Source: Deltaproteobacteria bacterium
GTDB taxonomy: Bacteria > Desulfobacterota > Syntrophobacteria > Syntrophobacterales > Syntrophobacteraceae
Direction of reading: 5' to 3'
Length of the DNA stretch: 64,000 bases
NCBI GenBank assembly: GCA_021780695.1
Contig: JAJXYD010000005.1
Location: 35,813 to 99,812, forward strand
Part shown: positions 1-8,725 of the stretch, in pieces
Position numbering within the stretch: position 1 is the stretch's first letter
How the letters are laid out: each line of letters opens with the position of its first letter
Program-made: the position numbers and the translations under genes
The notes under the pieces: model-generated
Database searches by the model: none
What the model saw: only the letters and a program-made list of their open reading frames with translations
Told to the model about the DNA's origin: nothing

Positions 1-426
1 GGTCCGTTTACCTCTGGGACCGCACCGTTTTCGTTTGTCCCGAAGGTCAAATCGGTTCTTGACAAAGCTACCGGGCAGCTTATCGCCGAAGAGGCGGGAC
101 AGGAGCTCTATTCTTTTCGCACTGACTGGTTGCAGCGCAAGGGGTGTATCCCCCGAATGCGCCTTGCCGGGATAAGCGGAGATTCGATGTTTCCAACCCT
201 TGTAGATGGTGACCTTGTGCTGATTGACATGTCCAGAAACGAGCCCCTTGACGGAAAAATCATGGCCGTAGGCATAGAAAATATTTTGTATATCAAGCGG
301 TTGCGGGTTTCCCCCGAGGGCCTTTTTTTGGTAAGCGACAACAGGGCGGTCTATGAGCCATGGCGCTTAAGCCTTGAGACGGCAAACTTTTTGGGATTGG
401 TCGTCTGGCACTGCGGTGAACTCTAA
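1..426 (+). CDS. Phage-type S24 (LexA/CI-like) repressor, 5' end outside window
   Basis: The frame is open from base 1, so the N-terminal DNA-binding part lies outside the window. The visible 141 residues are an S24 peptidase domain: FRTDWLQRKG, then GDSMFPTLVDGD with the nucleophilic Ser, and ILYIKRL with the likely general-base Lys. Proteins of this kind hold a prophage in lysogeny and cleave themselves when RecA is activated. A 19-bp palindrome lies 38 bp downstream at 464-482 and is a plausible operator. The domain call is firm; a role for this remnant prophage is inferred from its neighbours. Confidence 0.85.
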   Translation, partial: GPFTSGTAPFSFVPKVKSVLDKATGQLIAEEAGQELYSFRTDWLQRKGCIPRMRLAGISGDSMFPTLVDGDLVLIDMSRNEPLDGKIMAVGIENILYIKRLRVSPEGLFLVSDNRAVYEPWRLSLETANFLGLVVWHCGEL

Positions 427-463
427 GGACCGGTCTGCCCCCGAAGCTTGAAAATCTTTTAAA

Positions 464-482
464 CAATTCAGATTCTGAATTG
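464..482. promoter_or_regulatory. Palindromic operator, CAATTCAGATTCTGAATTG
   Basis: Two perfect 9-bp arms flank a single central T. The right arm overlaps the first three bases of a TTGACA box (480-485). The site sits between an S24 repressor gene and a rightward early phage gene, which is where a CI-type operator is expected. Binding is inferred. Confidence 0.6.
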
Positions 483-509
483 ACAAAACGTCATTAATAG
501 GCTTACGCT
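480..509 (+). promoter_or_regulatory. Candidate promoter for the early phage genes
   Basis: A perfect -35 TTGACA (480-485) is followed after 18 bp by TACGCT (504-509), a weak -10. Its overlap with the palindrome at 464-482 would let a repressor block RNA polymerase. The -10 is poor, so this rests mainly on the -35 and the context. Confidence 0.4.
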
Positions 510-583
510 TCGTTAACTAGATATTTTTGTGCTTCAACCACGCATTGCTGCAATTACTCTAAAAGGGAAAGGATGGCAAAACG

Positions 584-1090
584 ATGGTGTGTGTCGATTG
601 TTCCAGCCTGAAGAGCAGGATTTGCGGTGCGCCGGAAGCTGAAGTGAGACAGGGAGGCGAGTGCGGAGTCAAAGTTGGCGGTTTAGGGGTTGGTTTTCAA
701 AGCCTTGAGTCTTTGATCCGGGAAGGGGCCGCCCTTAAACGGGAAATCGAGTTAAAAACCGCAAGGCTTCGAAGTATAAACCAGCTTTTGACCGAAAGAG
801 CCCGCTTTGAAGAGGGCCGTAAAACCTCCGTTCTGATAGGGGGAGGCTACAAGGTTAGAGTGAGGCTGCACGAAAACATTACCTGGGATCAGGACAGAAT
901 CGCCACTTTTCGAAAGTGTGTAGAGGCTGAAAAGTTTTTCGAACTTTTTAGAATGGTTTATGAACCGACTTCCAAAAGGGCAGTCGAGGGTTTTATCGCT
1001 CACGCCGCCAAGGGACTCTCGGAAGGGCTCAAGTGGTGTATGAGCGTAAAGCCGGGCGCACCGCAGGTAGCCTATGAGCAATGTGATTGA
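584..1090 (+). CDS. Conserved phage protein with N-terminal helical segment, function unknown
   Basis: 168 residues. After a Cys-containing N-terminus of about 45 residues comes a helical stretch (SLESLIREGAALKREIELKT), then a compact region with ENITWDQDRIATF and a C-terminal VKPGAPQVAYE. The layout resembles small phage proteins found beside recombination or DUF669 genes, but I cannot name a family with certainty. A DUF669-like gene follows 10 bp downstream, suggesting one early operon. The true start could be internal, because the first 45 residues look unlike the rest. Confidence 0.6.
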   Translation: MVCVDCSSLKSRICGAPEAEVRQGGECGVKVGGLGVGFQSLESLIREGAALKREIELKTARLRSINQLLTERARFEEGRKTSVLIGGGYKVRVRLHENITWDQDRIATFRKCVEAEKFFELFRMVYEPTSKRAVEGFIAHAAKGLSEGLKWCMSVKPGAPQVAYEQCD

Positions 1091-1100
1091 GGGGCTTTAA

Positions 1101-1586
1101 ATGGCTGTGGTGAATTTAAATCTTTTCGGCTACGAAGCCGATGGTTTCGATTTGGCGCAACTCCCGCCTGGCGATTATGAAGTAAGGATAGTGGGTTCGC
1201 GGTTGCGGGAAGTCTTTAAGCCTCAAAGCGAAAAAAAATGGGAAATAAAGCTTGGCGGGGCGCGGGATCAGGGCGGCCCATCTCGGGTGTGGACCTCAGC
1301 CGTGGAGTTGGAACTGGAGGTTTTGGGACCGGTTTGCAAAGGCTCGCGGCTCGTGGATACCTTCCTTCTTGGCGAAGACTCTTCGATGCGAAGAATGAAA
1401 ACCCTTGCCCTTGCCGCTCGGTGCGCAAACCCCGATTTTATTGGCGACACCGCGGAGTTTCACGGGCTGAAGTGCAGAGTGCGAGTCCAGCGGCTGGGCG
1501 GTTTAGGAAGCCGGGGTCTTAGAAGTGTCATTTCGGGATATATGTTTAGCAGCGCTCAGTTTGGTCATCCCAATCGGATGTCTTAG
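1101..1586 (+). CDS. DUF669-like phage protein, probable ssDNA-binding or recombination accessory
   Basis: 161 residues. The N-terminal pattern of a hydrophobic strand, LPPGDYEVRIVGS, a Lys-rich strand, VELELEVLGPVCKGSRLVDTFLL and then a helix with Cys is typical of DUF669 proteins. These sit next to phage replication or recombination genes and are thought to bind DNA. The gene is in line with the preceding phage gene and ends by overlapping the 3' end of the opposing transporter gene by 4 bp. The family call comes from sequence pattern only. Confidence 0.55.
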   Translation: MAVVNLNLFGYEADGFDLAQLPPGDYEVRIVGSRLREVFKPQSEKKWEIKLGGARDQGGPSRVWTSAVELELEVLGPVCKGSRLVDTFLLGEDSSMRRMKTLALAARCANPDFIGDTAEFHGLKCRVRVQRLGGLGSRGLRSVISGYMFSSAQFGHPNRMS

Positions 1587-3331
1587 TCGGCAATCTCGCT
1601 ATGTTTTAAAGGAATGCCCTCTCGATTTTGCTTCCCTAGGGCAAGACCCGAACCATCGAGCACAAGCCTTTGGGTATGCCAGGCAAGAAGGGTTGTCCTG
1701 TGCCCTACGCTAACGACCGTAGAGTTTGGCAAAAACCTTGTGATAAGCTCGTACATGGCCGCCTCGGATTGTTCATCTACCGAGGCGGTGGCTTCGTCCA
1801 GGAATATAAAATCGGGTTTTGCGAGCAGGATCTTTGAAAAGGCAAGCCGCTGCTGCTCTCCTGGTGATAGCACGTGGAGCCAGTCATTCTCATCTTGCAA
1901 AGATGAGGCAAGGTTGGGGAGGTTGCACAGTGTGAGCACCCTTTCGAAGTCCTCCTGCCGATATCCGTTTGAACAGGGATAGGAAAGGGCGTTATGGAGG
2001 GTGCCCGAGGGCAGGTAGGGCTTTTGGGGTAAAAACATCATAGTGGATGCTTCTGGCAAAGTTATGGTGCCGCGGTAAAATGGCCAGATGCCCGCCAGAA
2101 CTCTTATTAAAGTGCTTTTACCACAACCTGGGGGCCCGGTTATAATCAGGCGGGTTCCCTGTTGCACCGTCAGGTTGAGTTCTTTTATAAGGGGAGTTCC
2201 ATTGGGCAGGTAAACATTTAGAGAATCAATTTTTATCGCTTTTTGAGAAGCCCGCACCCACCTGGATTCAGGCACAAACCGCGAAGTTTTAAGCCTTTCC
2301 AAAGTTCGGGAAAAGCCTGTGAGGCGCTCAATTACAGCTTGCCATCTGGCAATCGTGGTGTAGCTGTCGACCAGGAAAGATAGAGAGCCCTGGACGGCGG
2401 CAAAGGCATCGACTGTTTGCATGAGCCCGCCAAGGTGCATGTGACCGGAAAAAAAACGAGGGGCGGCCATGAGCAGCGGGAATATGATTGCCGCTTGTCT
2501 ATAGGAATTTGTCACCCAGGAAAGCCGTTTTTGCCTCCTCATGATTTTCCAGAAATTGTCGAGCAGGCTTTTGAAACGATTCTGCAAATGGATCGATTCC
2601 TGCTCTTCTCCCCTATAGAGTGCGATAGGTTCACTGTTTTCCCGCACCCTTACCATGCTGAAGCGAAAATCAGCCTCAAATCTTTGTTGATCGTAGTTGA
2701 GGTTAACAAGGGGCTTTCCGACCTTTAAGGTAAGCCAGGTGCCGAAAATCGAATAGAGAAGTGCTGTCCAAACCATGTATCCGGGGATGTTAAGGATTGT
2801 GTGATGTCCTATGGGAATGCCAAAAGAGCCCGAGAGGATCCATAAAATGCCAAGAAAGGAAAAAAGCGAGGCCAGCGAAGTCAGCAGGTTCATCCCGAGG
2901 CTGATTGTCTGCTCGGTATAGGTGTTGATGTCTTCGCTTATGCGCTGATCGGGGTTGTCAGTTGCCTCGCCGTCAAAATTTATTCGATAATAGTTCGTGC
3001 TCGCAAGCCATTGAGACAGATAGTTTTTGGTGAGCCAATTTCGCCAGCGGATCTGGAGCATCTGGGCCAGATAGAGCGCATAGACCGCCTGCACCGTATA
3101 GGCGCCCGCCAGTAGACAGAATCGCACCACAGAGGAAATGAACTTCGCCTTATCGCCCGTTTGCAGTATGTCGTAGAAATTCTTGATCCATAGATTTATT
3201 TCCACGAGCACATAAACCGTTCCAAGGTTCATTGCCGCGACTGCCACAAGGAGTCCCAGAGCCTTCCATTTCTCCTCGGATTTCCAGTAAGGAAGGGCAA
3301 GCTTTTGGAACGACTCTAGGAAATTGGACAT
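1583..3331 (-). CDS. ABC transporter, fused permease-ATPase of the YddA/BacA (SbmA-like) family
   Basis: 582 residues. The N-terminal half is membrane-embedded, with helices near residues 20-45, 65-90, 150-180 and 190-210. The C-terminal half is an ABC ATPase: Walker A GPPGCGKST (about residue 397), signature LSPGEQQR (about 488) and Walker B LDEATAS (about 509). This arrangement with an ABC_membrane_2-type domain is seen in transporters for cobalamin, peptides or very-long-chain lipids (Rv1819c, BacA, YddA). The substrate here is unknown. It is antiparallel to the phage genes on both sides and has its own good promoter (3490-3518), so it may be a lysogenic-conversion gene or host DNA caught between prophage fragments. 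Confidence 0.85.
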   Translation of the reverse strand: MSNFLESFQKLALPYWKSEEKWKALGLLVAVAAMNLGTVYVLVEINLWIKNFYDILQTGDKAKFISSVVRFCLLAGAYTVQAVYALYLAQMLQIRWRNWLTKNYLSQWLASTNYYRINFDGEATDNPDQRISEDINTYTEQTISLGMNLLTSLASLFSFLGILWILSGSFGIPIGHHTILNIPGYMVWTALLYSIFGTWLTLKVGKPLVNLNYDQQRFEADFRFSMVRVRENSEPIALYRGEEQESIHLQNRFKSLLDNFWKIMRRQKRLSWVTNSYRQAAIIFPLLMAAPRFFSGHMHLGGLMQTVDAFAAVQGSLSFLVDSYTTIARWQAVIERLTGFSRTLERLKTSRFVPESRWVRASQKAIKIDSLNVYLPNGTPLIKELNLTVQQGTRLIITGPPGCGKSTLIRVLAGIWPFYRGTITLPEASTMMFLPQKPYLPSGTLHNALSYPCSNGYRQEDFERVLTLCNLPNLASSLQDENDWLHVLSPGEQQRLAFSKILLAKPDFIFLDEATASVDEQSEAAMYELITRFLPNSTVVSVGHRTTLLAWHTQRLVLDGSGLALGKQNREGIPLKHSEIAD

Positions 3332-3775
3332 GTTCGCCCCCCCTCATTGCTGCCGGTCGCGTCTTGGATGCCGAAAGGTTTGCGGGAGGTGATTTGCGAT
3401 CAGCCCCGGGTTCTTCGGATTTCAAGCCGTTGTTTGGCTCTTTGGAAGCTTTCCGCTCCGAAATTTAAACTCCATGGCAGTTCTTATTAATTATGGTGGA
3501 CCCCAATGGTTCTGTCAACCGGGCTGGCCTCATTTGCAATGAGCCTTTGGGGTAACATCCGCAATAGATTTTTTGTCCAGGATGTTTTTGCCGTCTCTAT
3601 TGCCGCTCGTCCTTTCCGCTTGAGGTTTCCATTTCTGGATGCCTTTTGGCGGTAATAGAGGAGGCCGTGATATTGTAGAAAACAATTGTTTGGGATGGGG
3701 GCTTTGGTCCAGGTGGCCGTGTGCCTTTGGTGCCGTCTCGATGCCCCGTTACGGCCACGATTAAAAGGGGCTAGG
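3332..3775. other. Gene-free divergent region between ABC transporter and terminase
   Basis: About 440 bp. It contains the minus-strand promoter at 3490-3518. No rightward promoter of similar quality is visible, and the open frames here lack coding character. The terminase frame extends upstream to 3686, but those residues look unlike protein. Confidence 0.6.
3490..3518 (-). promoter_or_regulatory. Sigma70-type promoter of the ABC transporter gene
   Basis: On the minus strand there is a perfect -35 TTGACA (3513-3518), a 17-bp spacer, and a -10 CATAAT (3490-3495, five of six consensus bases). Transcription would start near 3483, leaving an untranslated leader of about 150 nt before the ATG at 3331. 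Confidence 0.75.
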
Positions 3776-5308
3776 TTGAAGACATCGAAAGGATGCCAAG
3801 TTCACAGTCCGGATCCGTGCGCGCAACTGGCCGCGGATCTCGCAGGCTATGTTTGTGACCCCTATGGATGGGTGCTCTACGCTTTCCCATGGGGGGAACC
3901 CGGCTCGGAGCTTGCTTCTTACTCAGGGCCGGACAAGTGGCAGGAGAAAATCCTTAAAGGGATCGGCCGGAGACTGGAGGGGGCTTCGCGAAGCGGTCCC
4001 GCCGCCGGGGCCATCGTAAGGGAGGCAACGGCCTCCGGGCACGGAATCGGTAAGTCCACCCTGGTAGCCTGGCTTGTCCTGTGGGCCATTTCGACCTTTG
4101 AAGATACCCGGGGGGTGGTGACGGCAAATACTCAAAAACAGCTCGTAACCAAAACCTGGCCGGAATTGTCCAAGTGGTTCAGGCTGTGCTGGTTTTTTGC
4201 GGCCCTTCCCGGTGCGGGGCGAGCCCTGTTCGAAGTTAACTCGGGGGCCGTTTACGCTTCAGATCCCAAGCATCAGAAGACATGGCGAATCGATCAGGTC
4301 CCCTGGAACGAAAGAAATACCGAAGCCTTTGCCGGTCTTCACAATAAAGGCAGGCGCATACTCCTTGTCTTTGATGAGGCCAGCGCCATTCCCGATGTGA
4401 TCTGGGAGGTAAGCGAAGGTGCTCTTACCGATGAGGGTACCCAGATTATCTGGTGTGTCTTTGGAAACCCGACTCGAAACAGCGGAAGATTCAAGAATTG
4501 TTTCACGGGTCCGCACGCCGGAAGATGGAACTCTCGCCAGGTCGATTCGAGGGAGTGCTCGATTACCAATAAAGAACAGATCAAACAGTGGGCAGAGGAC
4601 TACGGAGAGGATTCGGACTTCTTTAAGGTTCGTGTAAGAGGGATGTTCCCATCGATATCGGCGCGCCAGTTTATCTCGATCGCTGATGTGGATGCCGCGT
4701 TTGGGCGGCATTTAAGAACCGATCAGTACGATTTCGCCCCTAAGATACTTTCGGTTGACCCAGCCTGGGAGGGTGACGATGAACTGGTGATCGGGCTTCG
4801 CCAGGGGCTTGCCTTCTCGATTTTAAGGACGGTCCCCAAAAACGATAATGATATAGAGATAGCCAATATGATTGCAACGCTGGAAGACGAGCAAAAGGCC
4901 GATGCCGTCTTTATCGATGCTGGCTACGGGACTGGAATTGTTTCGGCTGGGCGCACACTTGGGAGGACTTGGCAGCTCGTGTGGTTTAGCGGGTCTTCCT
5001 TGGATCCCGGGTGTGTAAACAAGCGGGCCGAGATGTGGACGCTCATGCGCGACTGGCTAAAACAGGGGGGCGCGATCCCTAAGGACAGTGTCCTCTATAA
5101 TGATTTGATTGGACCGGAAACCGTGGCGCGCCTGGATGGCAAGATTCAGATCGAGCCCAAGGACGCGATGAAAAAGCGGGGCTTACGATCTCCTAACCGG
5201 GGGGACTGCCTTGCAATCAGTTTCGCCTACCCGGTCGCGGCTACGCGCAGCCGACCTTTGCGGCCGGCTTTCGCTCTCACCGACTACGACCCCCTCGAAT
5301 ATGACTGA
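3776..5308 (+). CDS. Phage terminase large subunit
   Basis: 510 residues from a TTG start at 3776, preceded by the purine-rich AAAAGGGGCTAGG; the frame is open back to 3686 but the extra N-terminus looks non-coding. The ATPase motor shows Walker A GHGIGKST (about residue 87), an adaptor motif VVTANTQKQ (4115-4141) and Walker B LLVFDEAS (about 195). The nuclease half has SVDPAWEGDD (about 325) and FIDAGYGTG, the acidic residues of an RNase H-like fold. Terminases cut and package DNA into the prohead. The downstream portal gene is broken, so this is a relic unless it serves the structural block at 19-39 kb, which has no terminase. The gene itself looks intact. Confidence 0.88.
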   Translation: MKTSKGCQVHSPDPCAQLAADLAGYVCDPYGWVLYAFPWGEPGSELASYSGPDKWQEKILKGIGRRLEGASRSGPAAGAIVREATASGHGIGKSTLVAWLVLWAISTFEDTRGVVTANTQKQLVTKTWPELSKWFRLCWFFAALPGAGRALFEVNSGAVYASDPKHQKTWRIDQVPWNERNTEAFAGLHNKGRRILLVFDEASAIPDVIWEVSEGALTDEGTQIIWCVFGNPTRNSGRFKNCFTGPHAGRWNSRQVDSRECSITNKEQIKQWAEDYGEDSDFFKVRVRGMFPSISARQFISIADVDAAFGRHLRTDQYDFAPKILSVDPAWEGDDELVIGLRQGLAFSILRTVPKNDNDIEIANMIATLEDEQKADAVFIDAGYGTGIVSAGRTLGRTWQLVWFSGSSLDPGCVNKRAEMWTLMRDWLKQGGAIPKDSVLYNDLIGPETVARLDGKIQIEPKDAMKKRGLRSPNRGDCLAISFAYPVAATRSRPLRPAFALTDYDPLEYD

Positions 5309-5378
5309 TAGAGGGGTTTTCTATTGGGGGAGTATTTGCGGCAAAATTGAAGTGAACATTTAGGTAGGTAAAATCAAT

Positions 5379-5997
5379 ATGGTTCATGAAGTGCAGAGCA
5401 TCTTCGCACAGGGCGGAGGGCCAAAGGTTCGGCAGTTAAGGCAGTACCTAGACCAAAGACTTCTCGGTCTAAGAATCGTAGGTGGTCCTGGTGGCAGCAC
5501 TGGCGGCAACTTAGTGGCTTCATCCCGCCGCGCCGAGGGCGCTATTTGACCTACCCGAACCAGATGGCGCGTGGTGATCCATTGGGGTCTCGAATAATAA
5601 ACGAGACACCGATTCTGGCGCATCGAACGCTTGCCGCAGGTCTTATGGCTGGACTTACGAGTCCCGCAAGACCTTGGTTCCGTCTGGCCCTAAGGGATTT
5701 TTCTTCGGCTGAAAATACTCCGGTGAAGTTATGGCTTGACGAGGTCACACGGAGGATCCAGGTCGTTCTTTCCCAAAGCAACGCCTACAATTGCCTGCAT
5801 GTGATTTATGAAGAGTTAGCCTGCTTTGGCACGGGCTGCATGCTTATCGAGGATGATTTCGAAGACGTTATCCGCTGCCATACCCTTACCGTGGGGGAAT
5901 ATTTCCTTGCAAGCACCTACCGCGATGAAATCGATACGCTCTACCGGGAATATGTCCTTACGACCGGCCAGATTGTGGAGCGGTTCCAGGTTGCCCC
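5379..5997 (+). pseudogene. Decayed portal (head-to-tail connector) gene fragment
   Basis: Translation from 5379 gives FAQGGGPKVRQLRQYLDQR, closely matching the start of the intact portal at 27154. One base is lost near 5477: the frame then runs to a TGA at 5547, while the matching frame resumes one frame over (RWSWWQHWRQLSGF) and continues to VERF at about 5988. Homology stops there, after roughly 205 of 579 residues. Nucleotide identity with the intact gene is about three quarters by eye, so this is a diverged relative and not a recent copy. It is frameshifted and 3' truncated, and cannot make a working portal. Confidence 0.85.
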
Positions 5998-6192
5998 CAA
6001 CAGGAAAAAAAAGCGAAAAGAGAGGTAGAGACCCGCGCGTTCTCCAAAAAAAAGCGCGCTTCGGGCCAAAGTGGCCGATCCTGGAGCAGGATGGGGGAGC
6101 TTCTTGGCCTGTGGGGAGTATACCGCTTTTCGCTTGCAAACGAGGCCCTGGCGATGGCCCTAAATGGCGCCGGAGCGGACATGGGATTTTAA
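5998..6192 (+). pseudogene. Bbp19-family gene fragment fused to the portal remnant
   Basis: In the frame from 5998 the translation reads QQEKKAKREVETRAFSKKK, and later GLWGVYRFSLANEALAMALN, before a TAA at 6190. It aligns with the intact Bbp19-like protein at 36835-37155 (for example CGVYHSSFSNEALVMAFNEG). No start codon or ribosome site is visible; the fragment joins directly to the portal fragment. This is the scar of a deletion that removed everything between the portal and Bbp19 genes, about 8 kb in the intact block. Confidence 0.7.
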
Positions 6193-6254
6193 GTCCTTTT
6201 TGTAGTCGTGTGCATCAGCTCTTTTCACGTTGTCGGGTTGCACCTCCTGTTGGC

Positions 6255-6761
6255 CTATGGCAGGCAAACTCTATGGGTCTGAATTTCTGTCAGTGTCTCC
6301 ACCCACTTCGCCATTCGGGCCAGGTTATGTTCTCCAAGGCCTCGGATGACCATTTGTCGGTTTTCTTCCCCCAGGATCGAAAATTCTATGTCCCATCTTT
6401 TCGCGGGCAGAAGCCCTCCCAGACGTTCGGGCCATTCGATGACGGCCACACCGTTTCCGAAAAGGCATTCCTGCCAGGGAAGGCTCTGGAGTTCCTCCGG
6501 GTCCGAGAGCCTGTAGAGGTCGAGGTGGAACAGAGGAAGCCGGCCCCAATATTCATTGATAAGGGTAAATGTAGGGCTTGTGACTCTAACCTCCTTTGGT
6601 ATGCCAAGACCCCATGCAATGCCCCGGGTAAGAAGCGTTTTGCCGGCGGCAAGCTCACCCCGCAGGGCTACAATGTCGCCGGGTTCGAGCAGTTCGCCCA
6701 GTATTTGCCCAAGAAGAAGCGAACAAGCCTCGCCTGGTGAGTTAAAGACAAATTCTTTCAT
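6255..6761 (-). CDS. tsaE: tRNA threonylcarbamoyladenosine biosynthesis ATPase TsaE
   Basis: 168 residues from ATG at 6761, which is preceded on its strand by GGGGAAAGCT; the longer frame upstream is inside nnr. It has the P-loop GELAAGKTLLTRGI and the family motif TSPTFTLINEY, and ends in a conserved EWPERL region. TsaE is the small ATPase that works with TsaB and TsaD in forming t6A at position 37 of ANN-decoding tRNAs. The start overlaps the nnr stop in an ATGA junction, so the two are translationally coupled. The nnr-tsaE pair is common in bacteria. Confidence 0.93.
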   Translation of the reverse strand: MKEFVFNSPGEACSLLLGQILGELLEPGDIVALRGELAAGKTLLTRGIAWGLGIPKEVRVTSPTFTLINEYWGRLPLFHLDLYRLSDPEELQSLPWQECLFGNGVAVIEWPERLGGLLPAKRWDIEFSILGEENRQMVIRGLGEHNLARMAKWVETLTEIQTHRVCLP

Positions 6762-8320
6762 GAGCTTTCCCCACGTTCCAGCATTCCCAATACACAAGGG
6801 AGTTTTTCGAGCATGTCTGTAGCCAGAAGCCCCCGGCTGGCAACATCGCCAAACGAAAGGTCGCATGCGGCCCCGTGGGCGTAGACCCCAAGGCATGCGG
6901 CCCGAAAAGGATCGATCCCCTGGGCGATCAAAGCGGCGATTACCCCGGTAAGGGTATCTCCCATTCCTCCGGAGGCCATCGCGGGATTTCCCGTGCTGTT
7001 TATGGCAAGTTTTCCATCGGGGGCGGCAATTATCGTTTGGCGGCCCTTGAGTACGAGCACAACCCCGTACTCTTTACTAAATTTTGAGGCCGATTGGATA
7101 CGGTTTCCCTCGATATCTGGAACCGAGCAGTGACAAATTCTGGCCATTTCGCCAGGATGCGGGGTTAGGACCAGCGGTGCGGAAGCTTTTCGCAGAATAT
7201 CGGGTTCATCGGATAGAGCCGTTATTGCGTCCGCATCGACTACTACAGGGCAGCATGCGTTTAAAAGAAGTTCTTTTACCAGCGCGGTCGTATCCTCCTG
7301 AGTGGAGATTCCAGGCCCCATTGCCAGGGCCTGCTTGCCGCGCAGGAAATCAAGAATCTGGCCGGAAGCGGTCGAAGAGGGCCCCTTTTGCGCGGTTTCC
7401 GGGATCGGAAGCGTCATCGTTTCGGTCAGTTTTACTTCCATGATTACGTTGAGGCTTTCGGGAACAAAGAGGGTAACAAGCCCGGCACCGGCTCTTGCCG
7501 CGCCAAGACACACCAGACTTGCGGCACCGGTCTTGCCGGGCGAGCCGGCCAGAACGCAGACATGGCCCGCCTTTCCCTTGTGTATTGCAGGGTCTCTGGG
7601 GCCCAGCCAACCCGAGAGCAGTTTTGGACCAAGATACCAGCGGCTAAAACCGCAGGACTTAACTATGCCGGGCGGGATCCCGATGTCGATTAGCTCGATT
7701 GTACCGGTAAACTCGGGCCCGGGTGCGATCGCGCATCCGAGCTTGACAAATCCGAAGGTTGCCGTTGCCGTGGCTTTTACCGCCGCTCCCAGGGGCCGTC
7801 CGGTCGAGGCGTCGAGGCCCGATGGAACATCGAGTGAGAGTATTGGGACTCTCAGGGTGTTTAGTCTTTCAATAACTTCGCGGTAGAGCCCCTTTACCTC
7901 GCTTTTTAGTCCCGTGCCCAAAATGGCGTCGATTACGGCGTCGCTCCTTGACACTGTTTTCCACTGCGCATCGAAATCGCTGTCTTCATTCCAAACCGAT
8001 ACTGGAATTTTAATCCTTTCCAGAATGTTAAAATTCGTAAGCGCGTCACCTTTTAGTTTTTGTGAGGAGCGTAGGCAGACCACGCTGACTTTGGCCCCCC
8101 TGGAATGGAAAATCCTTGCCAGGGCAAAGCCGTCGCCTGCGTTGTTGCCGCTTCCGGCCAGCACCGTAATGTGTCTTTGCAGCAGATCGGCAACAGTGCG
8201 CAGGAAAAAAGCCGCCGCGCCCTGTGCGGCGTTTTCCATGAGAACGATGCCGGGGATACCGGCTTCCTGGATTGTTTTTTGATCAAGTCCGGCCATTTCG
8301 GCGGCGGTAAGCACCAGCAT
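6758..8320 (-). CDS. nnr: Bifunctional NAD(P)H-hydrate epimerase / ADP-dependent dehydratase
   Basis: 520 residues. The N-terminal YjeF_N epimerase domain (about 1-215) shows GSGNNAGDGFALAR, a variant of the usual GNNGGDG. The C-terminal ribokinase-like dehydratase (about 225-515) shows VDADAIT, LTPHPGEMARI and SGGMGDTLTG. The enzyme repairs hydrated NADH and NADPH: the epimerase interconverts R and S forms and the dehydratase restores the S form using ADP. It is the first gene of the minus-strand pair with tsaE. Confidence 0.93.
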   Translation of the reverse strand: MLVLTAAEMAGLDQKTIQEAGIPGIVLMENAAQGAAAFFLRTVADLLQRHITVLAGSGNNAGDGFALARIFHSRGAKVSVVCLRSSQKLKGDALTNFNILERIKIPVSVWNEDSDFDAQWKTVSRSDAVIDAILGTGLKSEVKGLYREVIERLNTLRVPILSLDVPSGLDASTGRPLGAAVKATATATFGFVKLGCAIAPGPEFTGTIELIDIGIPPGIVKSCGFSRWYLGPKLLSGWLGPRDPAIHKGKAGHVCVLAGSPGKTGAASLVCLGAARAGAGLVTLFVPESLNVIMEVKLTETMTLPIPETAQKGPSSTASGQILDFLRGKQALAMGPGISTQEDTTALVKELLLNACCPVVVDADAITALSDEPDILRKASAPLVLTPHPGEMARICHCSVPDIEGNRIQSASKFSKEYGVVLVLKGRQTIIAAPDGKLAINSTGNPAMASGGMGDTLTGVIAALIAQGIDPFRAACLGVYAHGAACDLSFGDVASRGLLATDMLEKLPCVLGMLERGESS

Positions 8321-8725
8321 GTAAAGCCTCCTCGAAAGAATCTTAGCTTTTTCGCGAAATTATCATAGAGAGCATAATAAGTAGCAAAAAAACTTGCGCT
8401 ACATGACAGAATCTGCTATTGCTCCTGAGGTTTTGGTCGAATTTTTCTGTTCCAGGGCTTCCATGCTCCCGGGTAAATGGTTTTTTAGGCAAAAGGAGAG
8501 TATTTTTTAAATATAGGGCCAGTATTTTCCATGCTCTGAAGTCTTTTCCCTGTCCGGACTGGCATTTAAGGTAAGATGCGTAATTCCCGTTTTTGTAAGT
8601 TCATCTCGGGTCTTTATCGTGCATTCTGATTTAATTGCTACACTATTTGACCCGCGCGGCGAAACGTCCATCCTACCATATAATCCGGTTCATCGTATAA
8701 TTTTTAAACCAGAGGAGAATGGCTT
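8321..8725. other. Divergent intergenic region, nnr-tsaE / nuo
   Basis: About 405 bp without a credible gene. Two TATAAT hexamers occur on the plus strand, at 8679-8684 and 8696-8701, but neither has a good -35. No clear terminator or riboswitch is visible. Confidence 0.5.
8673..8701 (+). promoter_or_regulatory. Weak candidate promoter of the nuo operon
   Basis: TATAAT at 8696-8701 with CTACCA 17 bp upstream (8673-8678), only three of six -35 matches. It lies just before the nuoA GTG at 8726. A second TATAAT at 8679-8684 has no matching -35. Another sigma factor or an activator may be involved. Confidence 0.3.

Noticed and set aside
5826..6740. 304-codon plus-strand frame across the portal remnant and tsaE
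   Set aside because: It runs through two decayed phage fragments and then antisense to tsaE. No domain matches.
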